From Desulfuromonadaceae bacterium (GTDB lineage Bacteria; Desulfobacterota; Desulfuromonadia; Desulfuromonadales; Geopsychrobacteraceae): DNA of 11,866 nt. The notes below the pieces were generated by a model. It saw only the letters and a program-made list of their open reading frames with translations. It made no database searches and was not told the DNA's origin. The position numbers and the translations under genes were made by a program. Positions 1 through 7,172 of the stretch are shown one piece after another (positions within the stretch are counted from its first letter, which is position 1; every line of letters starts with the position of its first letter). The stretch lies in contig JADGED010000065.1 of the NCBI GenBank assembly GCA_016744555.1, positions 1 through 11,866 on the forward strand, given 5' to 3'.

Positions 1-367
1 TACCAGCAGCAACAAATGAACGTGCCATCAGTTCAGTCCAGGTTTCTATATCGCGTCGACTATAACCGACTACCGTAGGTTTACCAGTGGTACCAGAAGA
101 TGCATGTATACGTACAATTTGCTCTAAAGGGACAGCAAACAATCCATATGGATAGTTATCACGCATATCTTGCTTCAAAGTGAACGGTAAGCGTTGCAAA
201 TCGGCAAGTGATTTTATATCGGCAGGCTTAATTCCAGCTTGATCAAATGAATTACGATAAAATGGAACTGTAGCATAAACCCTTTCAAGAGTTTGCTTAA
301 GTCGTTTAAGTTGCAGCGACTCTAACGCCTCACGTGGCAAAGTTTCAAAATCGTCATTCCAAATCAT
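1..367 (-). CDS. paaK: Phenylacetate-CoA ligase, N-terminal part (runs off left edge)
   Basis: Only the first ~122 codons are in the window; the gene continues past base 1. The product should activate phenylacetate or another arylacetate to its CoA thioester, with ATP going to AMP and PPi, in the cytoplasm. The visible protein opens MIWNDDFETLPRE, has the family's early pattern (RVYATVPFYRN at 29-39, then LKQDMRDNYPYGLFA at 64-78), and reaches the adenylate-forming P-loop SSGTTGKPT at 90-98. The ATG lies 4 bases after the iorB stop, and a good Shine-Dalgarno (GGGGAGG, 9 bases upstream) sits inside the end of iorB, so it is the third gene of the ior operon. Context suggests it recycles arylacetates produced beside IorAB. 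Family assignment is firm; the exact acid it prefers cannot be read from sequence. Confidence 0.93.
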   Translation of the reverse strand, partial: MIWNDDFETLPREALESLQLKRLKQTLERVYATVPFYRNSFDQAGIKPADIKSLADLQRLPFTLKQDMRDNYPYGLFAVPLEQIVRIHASSGTTGKPTVVGYSRRDIETWTELMARSFVAAG

Positions 368-371
368 AAGC

Positions 372-950
372 TTATGCCTCCCCGCGACCCAATTCAAACG
401 CCTTCATATTTACATCTAACAGACGTTGCGGAATCATCTTCTCCATGGCCGTTACCCAGAGGGCACGGTCAAAAGATAAAATATTTGATAAAGCACCTAT
501 TAAAACCGTATTGACAGTTTTGGGATTACCGGCAGCAAGAGCCAAATTCAAACCATCTACGATCTTAGAAGATGGGAATTGCTGCTGAATATTTTCAACC
601 AAATTTTCTGGATATTCCTGCGCACCACGAGCAACTCCTGGAGGAGAAATCTTCCAGTTATTGACAACAACCTGTCCATCTTTACGTAGCAATGGTAAAT
701 AGCGGCAGGTCTCCAACAACTCAAAACTAAACAATATATCAACTTCGCCTTCGGGAATAATTGATGAATAGACTTTTTCTCCATAACGAACATGGGAAAC
801 GACACTACCACCACGCTGCGACATACCGTGAATTTCGTTCTTTTTCACGTCTAGCCCGGCCATAAGCATCACCTCGGAAATAACTTCACTGGCAAGCAAA
901 ATTCCTTGGCCACCAACTCCTGCTAACAATATATTTTTTACTTCGCTCAT
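372..950 (-). CDS. iorB: Indolepyruvate:ferredoxin oxidoreductase, beta subunit
   Basis: This is the small (gamma-type) subunit of the 2-oxoacid:ferredoxin oxidoreductase that decarboxylates aryl pyruvates (indolepyruvate, phenylpyruvate, 4-hydroxyphenylpyruvate) to aryl-acetyl-CoA with reduction of ferredoxin, in the cytoplasm as a complex with IorA. The 192-residue length is normal. It begins with the nucleotide-binding-like loop GVGGQGILLAS (11-21) and carries the family signature HGMSQRGGSVVSHVRYG (41-57). Its ATG overlaps the iorA stop by one base (TAATG), which implies translational coupling and equal subunit synthesis. paaK follows 4 bases after the stop. No anomalies were seen. Subunit identity follows from the motifs together with adjacency to iorA. 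Confidence 0.95.
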   Translation of the reverse strand: MSEVKNILLAGVGGQGILLASEVISEVMLMAGLDVKKNEIHGMSQRGGSVVSHVRYGEKVYSSIIPEGEVDILFSFELLETCRYLPLLRKDGQVVVNNWKISPPGVARGAQEYPENLVENIQQQFPSSKIVDGLNLALAAGNPKTVNTVLIGALSNILSFDRALWVTAMEKMIPQRLLDVNMKAFELGRGEA

Positions 951-2704
951 TATTTATCACCACACTCTTGAAATGCATCAAATTTACAAGTTTGCTTACA
1001 GACGTCACAACCAGTACAAATAATCTTGTCAACAACGGATTTTTTCAACTTTGGATCCCAAGTAATAGCTGGGCAACCAATCTGCAAACAAGCACGACAA
1101 CCAGTACATTTATCGTTATCGACAAACAGTGGTGGCCGTGGAATTTCATTATCACGTGGCACTAACATACATGGTCTGGTTGTTATAATTACCGACACCT
1201 CTTCACGAGCCATTTCGGTACGAATAACTTCTTTGGTTTTCGCTAAGTCATATGGATCAAGAATAGTTACATGCTCTACACCTACAGCACGGCACAATTG
1301 CTCCATATCAACTCTTGGAGCCTCTTTTTTATTAAGTTGATAACCAGAGGTGGGGTTCTCCTGCCGTCCGGTCATTGCAGTAATGCGGTTATCTAGGATG
1401 ATCAATGTCGCAGTAGACTTATTGTAAACCATGTCCATAAGACCATTGACACCGGTATGTAAGAAGGTCGAATCTCCGATTACCCCTACCACTTTACGCT
1501 GTTCTTCGGCAGAGAGTACCTTACTTATTCCGGTTGCCATTCCGACACTTGCGCCCATACAAATACAGGTATCCATGGCCGAAAGTGGTGGCATAAATCC
1601 AAGGGTGTAGCAACCGATATCACCGGTCACATAAGCCTTAGCTTTTTTCAACTCATAGAACACACCACGGTGTGGGCAACCAGGGCACATACTTGGCGGA
1701 CGCTGAGGTAGTTCAGCAGAAACATCTTCGGTAGGTATTTCTTGGTCAAACAGTTGTTGCTTAACACGCCCAGGGGTAAGTTCACCACAAATTGAAAGCT
1801 TATCTTTACCAATAACATCGATCCCCATCGCCCGAACTTGTTCTTCAATAAATGGATCAAGCTCCTCGATAACATACAGGGTCTCGTACTTGCTCGCAAA
1901 ATCACGGATCAACTGCTTGGGTAGTGGCCAAACCATACCAATTTTCAAAACATCTGCATCAGGTAATGTCTCTTTTACATATTGATATGAAACTCCGGAA
2001 GTAATTACACCAACTTCCCCTGCCCCTTTTTCAATCCGATTAAATGGCTGCTTACAGCTCCATTCCTCAAGGTCAAGGGTCCGCTGTTCAACAACATAAT
2101 GAAGTTTTCTCGCATTACCTGGCAACATTACATATTTAGCGGGGTTTCGTTCCAATTTGGGTTGTTGTATATCAGTAGAACGTTCAGTTAATTCGACAAC
2201 CGACTTCGAGTGAGATATTCGCGTGGTAGAACGTAAGAAAACGGGAGTATCAAACTGCTCACTAAGTTCAAAGGCAAGTTTTGTATATTCAAGCGCTTCA
2301 TGACTATCCGCAGGCTCAAACATAGGTACTTTGGAAAATTTAGCATAATTGCGACTATCTTGTTCATTCTGCGATGAATGTAACTCTGGATCATCCGCAA
2401 CAACCAAAACAAGACCACCATTTACACCAGTATAGGATAAGGTAAAAAGTGGATCGGCTGCGACATTTACGCCAACATGCTTCATCGTTACTAGGACTCT
2501 AGCACCACCAAAACTTGCACCGATACCTACCTCAAGCGCTACTTTTTCATTTGGAGCCCATGATGAATCGATCTCTTCATATTGAATAATATTTTCAAGA
2601 ATTTCTGTACTAGGAGTTCCAGGATAAGCACAGGCAACCAACGCACCAGCTTCGTACGCACCACGAGCAATTGCTTCATTGCCGGAAAGTAATGTTTTTT
2701 TCAT
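950..2704 (-). CDS. iorA: Indolepyruvate:ferredoxin oxidoreductase, alpha subunit
   Basis: Catalytic, thiamine-diphosphate-dependent subunit of the aryl-pyruvate:ferredoxin oxidoreductase. The 584 residues match the usual family length. Order of domains: N-terminal pyrimidine-binding/transketolase-like region with AYPGTPSTEI (26-35) and NEKVALE (52-58, likely the TPP-activating Glu); a central domain; CPGCPHRG (340-347); the TPP/Mg region GDIGCYTLG (361-369) and GDSTFLHTG (410-418) with DN at 438-439; and a C-terminal two-cluster ferredoxin domain with Cys533, 536, 539, 544 and Cys563, 566, 569, 573. The first cluster has CX2CX2CX4CP spacing, the second CX2CX2CX3C. Electrons leave through these [4Fe-4S] clusters to ferredoxin. 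It is first in the operon iorA-iorB-paaK, with a consensus promoter ~45 bases upstream and a modest AAGG ribosome-binding site. No internal stop or frameshift was seen. Confidence 0.96.
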   Translation of the reverse strand: MKKTLLSGNEAIARGAYEAGALVACAYPGTPSTEILENIIQYEEIDSSWAPNEKVALEVGIGASFGGARVLVTMKHVGVNVAADPLFTLSYTGVNGGLVLVVADDPELHSSQNEQDSRNYAKFSKVPMFEPADSHEALEYTKLAFELSEQFDTPVFLRSTTRISHSKSVVELTERSTDIQQPKLERNPAKYVMLPGNARKLHYVVEQRTLDLEEWSCKQPFNRIEKGAGEVGVITSGVSYQYVKETLPDADVLKIGMVWPLPKQLIRDFASKYETLYVIEELDPFIEEQVRAMGIDVIGKDKLSICGELTPGRVKQQLFDQEIPTEDVSAELPQRPPSMCPGCPHRGVFYELKKAKAYVTGDIGCYTLGFMPPLSAMDTCICMGASVGMATGISKVLSAEEQRKVVGVIGDSTFLHTGVNGLMDMVYNKSTATLIILDNRITAMTGRQENPTSGYQLNKKEAPRVDMEQLCRAVGVEHVTILDPYDLAKTKEVIRTEMAREEVSVIITTRPCMLVPRDNEIPRPPLFVDNDKCTGCRACLQIGCPAITWDPKLKKSVVDKIICTGCDVCKQTCKFDAFQECGDK

Positions 2705-2749
2705 AACAACCCTTGTAAGAGATAATAAATTTAAAACTAGAACTGCAGG

Positions 2750-2778
2750 ATAATAGGAGAACTGAATGCTTCTGTCAA
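2750..2778 (-). promoter_or_regulatory. Sigma70-type promoter of the iorA-iorB-paaK operon
   Basis: On the minus strand there is a perfect -35 TTGACA (2778-2773), a 17-base spacer and a -10 TATTAT (2755-2750; 5 of 6 to consensus). Transcription should begin near 2743, giving a leader of about 40 bases before the iorA ATG at 2704. The element lies in the 125-base gap between the Ppx stop and iorA, so the ior operon need not depend on readthrough from the phosphate genes. No clear operator dyad was found in it. Confidence 0.8.
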
Positions 2779-2829
2779 TCTGAGCGACGAGAAGTTATTT
2801 ACTTTTTCGCATTAAATTTAGCGTATTCT

Positions 2830-3756
2830 TTAATTTATATTTAGAGAGGTAATTTCACCATAACACATTTGTAAAAAAGTCCCTTCAAGTAGGCCTGCAT
2901 CTGCAACTTTAAAATGTTCAAGATTGAGTTGCTGTAAAAAGGACAATACTATCTGAATTCCAGGAATAATTAAGTTACCACGACCAGTCTCCATACCAGC
3001 TAATTGCTCCCTTTGATCCACCGACATAACTTCAAGTTTCAACTTAAGGTTTTGCAAATAAAGCACTGATATTTGATGATTATTTACTTTATTGGCATCA
3101 TAACATTCAAGACCAAGGTCCATAGCAGCAAGTGTTGTTATAGTCCCCGCAGTACCAATGAATTGAAATTTAATATTGCTAAGGCCAAGACTATCTAGAC
3201 TGTTAATAAAGTCATCAACTATGACATCTATTTGCCCTTGCCGCTCAGCAGCAGAACTGCACTCTTCACATAAACGGACAACACCCAAGTTGTAACTTTC
3301 GTGAAAGCATATTTCCCCGGCAATACTGCAAGTTACTTCGGTACTACCCCCACCAATATCAATAACAATAAATGCTTCACTTACTTTTTCAATAACCGAC
3401 AATACACCTGCAGTTGTAAGCAATGCCTCTTTTTGCCCCGTTATTACTTCAATCTCAAAACCTGTTGCTGAAACAACACGATCTAAAAACACCTTGGCAT
3501 TTGTTGCATTGCGTAATGCGGCAGTACCAACTATCTTCTTAATTGATATGTTTTTTTGCTCAAGGATAGATTTAAATGATTCAAGGGTAGAAATAGCACG
3601 TAACATAGCAGCTTCAGACAAGCCAGACTTAGCCGAAAAATCTCCAGCAAGTCTGGCTATGCTACGATGATAGCTAAGAGGTACAATCGACCCAGCACAG
3701 CATTCACCTATCAACATTCTAATAGTATTACTGCCAACATCAATTGTAGCGAACAT
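2830..3756 (-). CDS. ppx: Ppx/GppA-family exopolyphosphatase (short form)
   Basis: Member of the ASKHA-fold Ppx/GppA family, which removes terminal phosphate from polyphosphate and/or hydrolyses pppGpp in the cytoplasm. Visible motifs: first phosphate loop DVGSNTIRML (6-15), TAALRNATN (78-86), ITGQKEA (105-111) around the expected catalytic Glu, second phosphate loop VIDIGGGSTEV (131-141), GTAGT (201-205), GRGNLIIPG (258-266) and ADAGLLEG (285-292). At 308 residues it contains only the two-lobed catalytic core and lacks the C-terminal HD-like extension of the ~500-residue enterobacterial enzymes. The ATG directly follows the stop of the Na/Pi cotransporter gene (TAAATG, no gap), with only a weak GGGG upstream, so translation is probably coupled. 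Whether polyphosphate or pppGpp is the main substrate cannot be told from sequence. Confidence 0.9.
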   Translation of the reverse strand: MFATIDVGSNTIRMLIGECCAGSIVPLSYHRSIARLAGDFSAKSGLSEAAMLRAISTLESFKSILEQKNISIKKIVGTAALRNATNAKVFLDRVVSATGFEIEVITGQKEALLTTAGVLSVIEKVSEAFIVIDIGGGSTEVTCSIAGEICFHESYNLGVVRLCEECSSAAERQGQIDVIVDDFINSLDSLGLSNIKFQFIGTAGTITTLAAMDLGLECYDANKVNNHQISVLYLQNLKLKLEVMSVDQREQLAGMETGRGNLIIPGIQIVLSFLQQLNLEHFKVADAGLLEGTFLQMCYGEITSLNIN

Positions 3757-5445
3757 TTACTTTGCCCCGATAACAGCCTCGGAAACATTATAGGTGTGAT
3801 CACCAATTTTTTCGTAACTATGGAGGATATCGATAAAGATAAGTCCCGACTGAACAGCACATTCACCTGTATTTAATCGAGCGATATGATTAGTCCGCAA
3901 GGTCTGCTCCATAGCATCAATTTCATCTTCAAGCTCCATTGCTTTAACACCAATGGTTTTATCTTCATTCTCAAGGGCGGTCATAACATAAGCCAGAAAT
4001 TCTTTGGTTTTTTCACCAATAGTATAAATTTCAGTCTCCCCGAGAGTTGAGAACTTAATTTTACCGTCATTACGGCGAATACCTAGGCGCCAAATATTTT
4101 CACAATGGTCACCAATACGTTCAAGGTCATTCGCCATATTCATAATAGAACCAATAGACTCTGATGTTTCGGTTGAAATTGATTTTTGTGATAATTTAAC
4201 CAAAAAGTTCAAAATGTCACGCTGAAGAATATCAACCATCTCTTCTTTTTTCTCCAGAGTTCGTATCCGTTTCATATTGCCATCTTCAAGAAACAGGTTT
4301 GTCTCTTCAAGCATTTCTAAAGCAATTTGCGCCATACGACGAGTTTCACGACGAGCTTGACCGATAGCAACTGGTGGCGTATTCAAAACACGATCATCAA
4401 TAAACTTCATCTGCATATCATCCAATTCATCTTCACCACGGATGATTAACGTTGATAATTTAGCCAAATAGCCAATAAAAGGGAGAAATATTATCGTGTT
4501 GATAATATTAAACAAAGTATGAGTGTTAGCGATATGACGAGCAATAAAAGGCTTATCACCAATTTCCCAGCCATAACTTGCCGCCTCAGCCTGGGTTTTA
4601 ATTACAAAGTCGGCATCACCTGGGGTAATAGAAGATATAAATTTCATAAATACCGGCATCAGTATCAACATATACAAGACGCCAAGAGCATTAAATAGAA
4701 AGTGAGAAAATGCAGTTCTTTTCGCCGCAAGATTAGTTCCAATAGCGGCAAGATTAGCAGTAATTGTAGTACCGATATTTTCACCTAAGATCAAGGCAAC
4801 ACTGGCTTCAAATGAAACTAAGCCAGAACTTGCTAAGGCTAAGGTAATACCAATCGTAGCACTACTACTTTGAACTATAACTGTCAGCAAAGCTCCAATC
4901 ATTACTCCAAGAAGCTTATAATCACCAACCAACAAGAATATCTGACGGAACTCTTCGCTACTTTTTAACGGGTTAAACGCGTGCTTCATAGTCGCTAAAC
5001 CAAAAAACAGCAAACCAAATCCAAGTACTATTTCGCCGATATATACATATTTTTTGTTTTTACTAAAAAGGGCAAGTCCCGCACCTAAGCCGATGGCAGG
5101 GAGGGCAAATTTGGTAATTTTAAATGCTATCAATTGTGCCGTTATTGTCGTACCCACATTGGCACCAAGGACAACACCAATCGATTGTACCAACGTTAAT
5201 AATCCAGCATTAACAAAACCAACTACCATTACCGTTGTTGCACTGGATGACTGAATAATAGCTGTAACTGCAATCCCGACAAGAGCACCAATAACTCGAT
5301 TATTGGTTAACACTGCCAAAATTTTCCGCATTTTATCGCCGGCAATTTTCTGCAAACCTTCCGACATGATTTTCATGCCAAACAGAAACATTCCCAGTCC
5401 ACCCAACAATCCAAAGAACAATTGTTGATTTAATAATGCAGACAT
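3757..5445 (-). CDS. Na+/phosphate cotransporter with C-terminal PhoU domain
   Basis: Inner-membrane NptA/YjbB-type Na/Pi cotransporter fused to a cytoplasmic PhoU-like helical domain. Numbered from the ATG at 5445, the protein is 562 residues. The membrane part has the two inverted-repeat signatures of the PNaS family: QSSSAT at 65-70 and 192-197, and GANVGTT (94-100) / GENIGTT (221-227). From about residue 360 the PhoU-like part follows, with metal-binding-type motifs NDLERIGDHCEN (439-450) and HSYEKIGDHTYN (542-553). A GTG four codons earlier (5457) is in frame but has no Shine-Dalgarno, whereas GGGAGGT lies just before the ATG, so I prefer the shorter start. The immediately adjacent ppx makes this a phosphate-handling pair. 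Transport direction (uptake or efflux) is not deducible. Confidence 0.92.
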   Translation of the reverse strand: MSALLNQQLFFGLLGGLGMFLFGMKIMSEGLQKIAGDKMRKILAVLTNNRVIGALVGIAVTAIIQSSSATTVMVVGFVNAGLLTLVQSIGVVLGANVGTTITAQLIAFKITKFALPAIGLGAGLALFSKNKKYVYIGEIVLGFGLLFFGLATMKHAFNPLKSSEEFRQIFLLVGDYKLLGVMIGALLTVIVQSSSATIGITLALASSGLVSFEASVALILGENIGTTITANLAAIGTNLAAKRTAFSHFLFNALGVLYMLILMPVFMKFISSITPGDADFVIKTQAEAASYGWEIGDKPFIARHIANTHTLFNIINTIIFLPFIGYLAKLSTLIIRGEDELDDMQMKFIDDRVLNTPPVAIGQARRETRRMAQIALEMLEETNLFLEDGNMKRIRTLEKKEEMVDILQRDILNFLVKLSQKSISTETSESIGSIMNMANDLERIGDHCENIWRLGIRRNDGKIKFSTLGETEIYTIGEKTKEFLAYVMTALENEDKTIGVKAMELEDEIDAMEQTLRTNHIARLNTGECAVQSGLIFIDILHSYEKIGDHTYNVSEAVIGAK

Positions 5446-5507
5446 GACACCTCCCACTTAAAAAAATAAACAGAAAAGTAAAAATCTAGCCAAATTTACG
5501 GGCGGAT

Positions 5508-5534
5508 ACTATAACGCTAACAAAGATTTAACAA
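5508..5534 (-). promoter_or_regulatory. Possible promoter of the Na/Pi cotransporter-ppx unit
   Basis: On the minus strand, TTGTTA (5534-5529) and TATAGT (5513-5508) are separated by 15 bases, shorter than ideal. They lie just downstream of the terminator at 5549-5579 and ~63 bases before the ATG, where a promoter is needed. The match is weak and I found no Pho-box-like repeat around it. Confidence 0.3.
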
Positions 5535-5548
5535 TAAAAAAGTCACAA

Positions 5549-5579
5549 AAAAAGTCGGCATCAACGCAGCCGACTTTTT
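5549..5579 (-). terminator. Rho-independent terminator after the cyclic-nucleotide-binding gene
   Basis: Inverted repeat with core GTCGGC (5554-5559) / GCCGAC (5569-5574), extended by five A-T pairs on the outside, around a 9-base loop. Reading the minus strand, the stem runs into TTTTTTT. It ends the unit whose last gene stops at 5654. The A/T flanks make it potentially bidirectional, but no plus-strand gene leads into it. The 75 bases between the stop codon and the hairpin are very AT-rich and contain two tandem copies of CGATAAAAA; nothing else was recognised there. Confidence 0.88.
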
Positions 5580-5653
5580 ATTTTTAAAAATGCGATAAAA
5601 ACGATAAAAATCCATAATAAATTCAACAATAAAGGCGTATCAAATTAAACATA

Positions 5654-6130
5654 CTAACCATTGCGATTTAAACTAGCAACAAGCATAGTTCTATACTCTT
5701 TTTTAGCACTACGCATTTTAGCAGTAAAAATTCTGACGATATTTAAAGTTAACTGTAACCCCAGACGAGGATTATCAATCAGTAACTGATTATAATCTTT
5801 CCGCTTCAAAACAAACAAAACGGCATTTTTAATCACCCTAGCTGTGGCATAGCGATCTCCGCCGTCAATTACTGCTAACTCACCAAAAATATCACCAACA
5901 CCAACAACTGACATATTTTGCTCATCAATTTCGGCCAATAATTGAGAAATTTGTACCGCGCCTTGCTGTACCAGATAAAGAGATTCACCGGGCATATTTT
6001 CGACAAAAACAGTCTTCCCCTCTGTAGCTTTAACTTGGCTAAAAAGAGAAATAATATACTGCACCTCTTTTGCTGCCATCCCTTTAAAAACTGGATTATT
6101 TACCAGGTCGGATAATTTTACCTGACTCAC
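5654..6130 (-). CDS. Stand-alone cyclic nucleotide-binding domain protein
   Basis: A 158-residue CRP-type effector domain without a DNA-binding domain. The jelly-roll region (about residues 12-115) contains the phosphate-binding cassette FGELAVIDGGDRYATA (82-97), with Glu84 and Arg93 in the places that contact ribose and phosphate of a cyclic nucleotide in CAP/PKA-type domains, so ligand binding looks intact. The ~40 residues after it form a basic helix ending NRNG, with no helix-turn-helix, kinase or channel segment. The start is GTG: GGAG lies 6 bases upstream, while the overlapping ATG reads straight into TGA. It follows the gamma-carbonic-anhydrase gene by 35 bases and is last before a terminator. 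Its partner or output is unknown; cAMP, cGMP or another ligand cannot be distinguished. Confidence 0.88.
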   Translation of the reverse strand: MSQVKLSDLVNNPVFKGMAAKEVQYIISLFSQVKATEGKTVFVENMPGESLYLVQQGAVQISQLLAEIDEQNMSVVGVGDIFGELAVIDGGDRYATARVIKNAVLFVLKRKDYNQLLIDNPRLGLQLTLNIVRIFTAKMRSAKKEYRTMLVASLNRNG

Positions 6131-6165
6131 ATTTTACTCCATTTTATCTGATCGAAATCGGTTAT

Positions 6166-6669
6166 CTATTGATAACAAGACACATAATTTAAATAATTAG
6201 TAGCCGACTGTTTTAAACCAGCAATCTCATCAGCACTTAAATGGCGCTTATATGCTGCCGGTGACCCTACATATAAAGTACCAGAAGGGATAACTGTTCC
6301 TGGCACGACCAAAGCACCTGCCGCAACCATGACATCATCAGCAATTTTAGCACCATCGAGAATTACCGCTCCCATACCAATCAAACAACGATTTCCTATA
6401 GTACAGCCATGCAGGGTTGCGTTATGGCCAATAGTTACATCATCACCAATAATAGTAGGATTAGTTTTATTCGTTACATGGATAACGGTGCCGTCTTGAA
6501 CATTAGTCCTAGCACCGATACGGATGTGATTAACATCGCCACGTATAACTACTTGAAACCAAACACTTGAATCAGAACCAATCTCAACATCACCAATAAT
6601 ATCAGCTGAGTCTACACTAAAAACTGAATCATCCAACTTAGGAGTCATCCCTTTAAAAGCATGCAACAT
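6166..6669 (-). CDS. Gamma-carbonic anhydrase family protein (left-handed beta-helix)
   Basis: A 167-residue hexapeptide-repeat protein of the YrdA/PaaY/gamma-CA type, expected as a cytoplasmic trimer. Imperfect hexapeptide turns ([LIV]-G-x4) run from about residue 20 to 135, for example IIGDVEIG, IRIGARTNVQDG, IIGDDVTIG and LIGMGAVI. The three histidines that bind the metal in gamma-carbonic anhydrases are present: His64 (in VIHV), His82 (GHNA) and His87 (LHGC), as is the RGD (43-45) typical of the family. A closing helix (207DE-like, SADEIAGLKQS at 145-155) follows. CO2 hydration is possible, but many relatives have no shown activity and PaaY acts as a thioesterase, so the reaction is left open. 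Its ATG (AGG, 8 bases upstream) lies only ~18 bases after the terminator of the IHF-like gene. Confidence 0.9.
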   Translation of the reverse strand: MLHAFKGMTPKLDDSVFSVDSADIIGDVEIGSDSSVWFQVVIRGDVNHIRIGARTNVQDGTVIHVTNKTNPTIIGDDVTIGHNATLHGCTIGNRCLIGMGAVILDGAKIADDVMVAAGALVVPGTVIPSGTLYVGSPAAYKRHLSADEIAGLKQSATNYLNYVSCYQ

Positions 6670-6686
6670 TTTAATAACCTACTCGC

Positions 6687-6720
6687 AAAAAAACCCGTCC
6701 ATAAGACAATGGACGGGTTT
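6687..6720 (-). terminator. Strong rho-independent terminator after the IHF/HU gene
   Basis: Perfect 12-base inverted repeat AAACCCGTCCAT (6691-6702) / ATGGACGGGTTT (6709-6720) with a 6-base loop. On the minus strand the stem runs into seven T. It lies 27 bases after the IHF-like stop codon and immediately before the gamma-carbonic-anhydrase gene. On the plus strand it is followed by TTTATTTTAT-like sequence, so weak bidirectional action is possible. Confidence 0.9.
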
Positions 6721-6747
6721 ATTTTATATATCTAAAAATCATAGGAA

Positions 6748-7023
6748 TCAGCTATCTACACGTTCCCGTAATTCTTTTCCTACTTTAAAGAAAGGTAATT
6801 TTTTTTCTGCTACCTCAATAATTTCACCCGTTTTAGGATTACGTCCCATGTAAGCCTTATAATCCTTAACCAAAAAACTGCCAAAACCCCTTATTTCGAT
6901 TCGATCTTCGTCAATCAGGGCCTGCGACATAGTATCAAAAATCAGGTTTACAATCTGTTCCGATTTTTTATAGGTAAGATTATTTTCTAGTGACAACCTT
7001 TCAACCAACTCAGACTTATTCAT
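6748..7023 (-). CDS. ihfB: IHF/HU-family DNA-bending protein, IHF-beta-like
   Basis: A 91-residue DNABII protein, the usual length for the family, acting as a dimer that bends nucleoid DNA. The core RIEIRGFGSF (41-50) and the beta-arm GRNPKTGE (60-67), with the intercalating Pro63, are intact. The run KVGKELRERV near the C-terminus and RIEIRGFGSF resemble E. coli IhfB more than HU, so an IHF-beta assignment is reasonable, but a homodimeric HU-like role cannot be excluded without a partner subunit in view. AGGGGG precedes the ATG by about 4 bases. It has a near-consensus promoter and its own strong terminator, so it is probably expressed mainly as a single-gene transcript. Confidence 0.9.
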   Translation of the reverse strand: MNKSELVERLSLENNLTYKKSEQIVNLIFDTMSQALIDEDRIEIRGFGSFLVKDYKAYMGRNPKTGEIIEVAEKKLPFFKVGKELRERVDS

Positions 7024-7082
7024 GGTGCCCCCTAACAGGATCCATTAATTAATATTTAATTCCACGAAATTATAATGTTTGG

Positions 7083-7110
7083 ATTATACAATACAAACAA
7101 AGTATGTCAA
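7083..7110 (-). promoter_or_regulatory. Near-consensus sigma70 promoter of the IHF/HU gene
   Basis: On the minus strand TTGACA (7110-7105), a 16-base spacer and TATAAT (7088-7083): both hexamers are perfect, spacing one short of ideal. Expected start near 7076, giving a ~53-base leader. A second TATAAT lies at 7074-7069. Strong constitutive expression suits an abundant nucleoid protein. Confidence 0.88.
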
Positions 7111-7146
7111 GGAGAGTCGCATTAATTTCAAACAGTTGAGCCATTC

Positions 7147-7172
7147 AAAAACAATAACACCCTAAATTATTG
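7147..7172 (-). terminator. Possible weak terminator of the downstream XRE-cupin gene
   Basis: On the minus strand CAATAA (7172-7167) and TTATTG (7157-7152) can pair around a 9-base loop and are followed by five T. The stem is short and AT-only and overlaps the stop codon of the regulator, so termination would be inefficient. Confidence 0.35.

Noticed and set aside
968..1340. Plus-strand open frames opposite iorA
   Set aside because: They lie antisense to a fully supported gene with conserved motifs and have no family resemblance or ribosome-binding site; they are shadows of its codon pattern.
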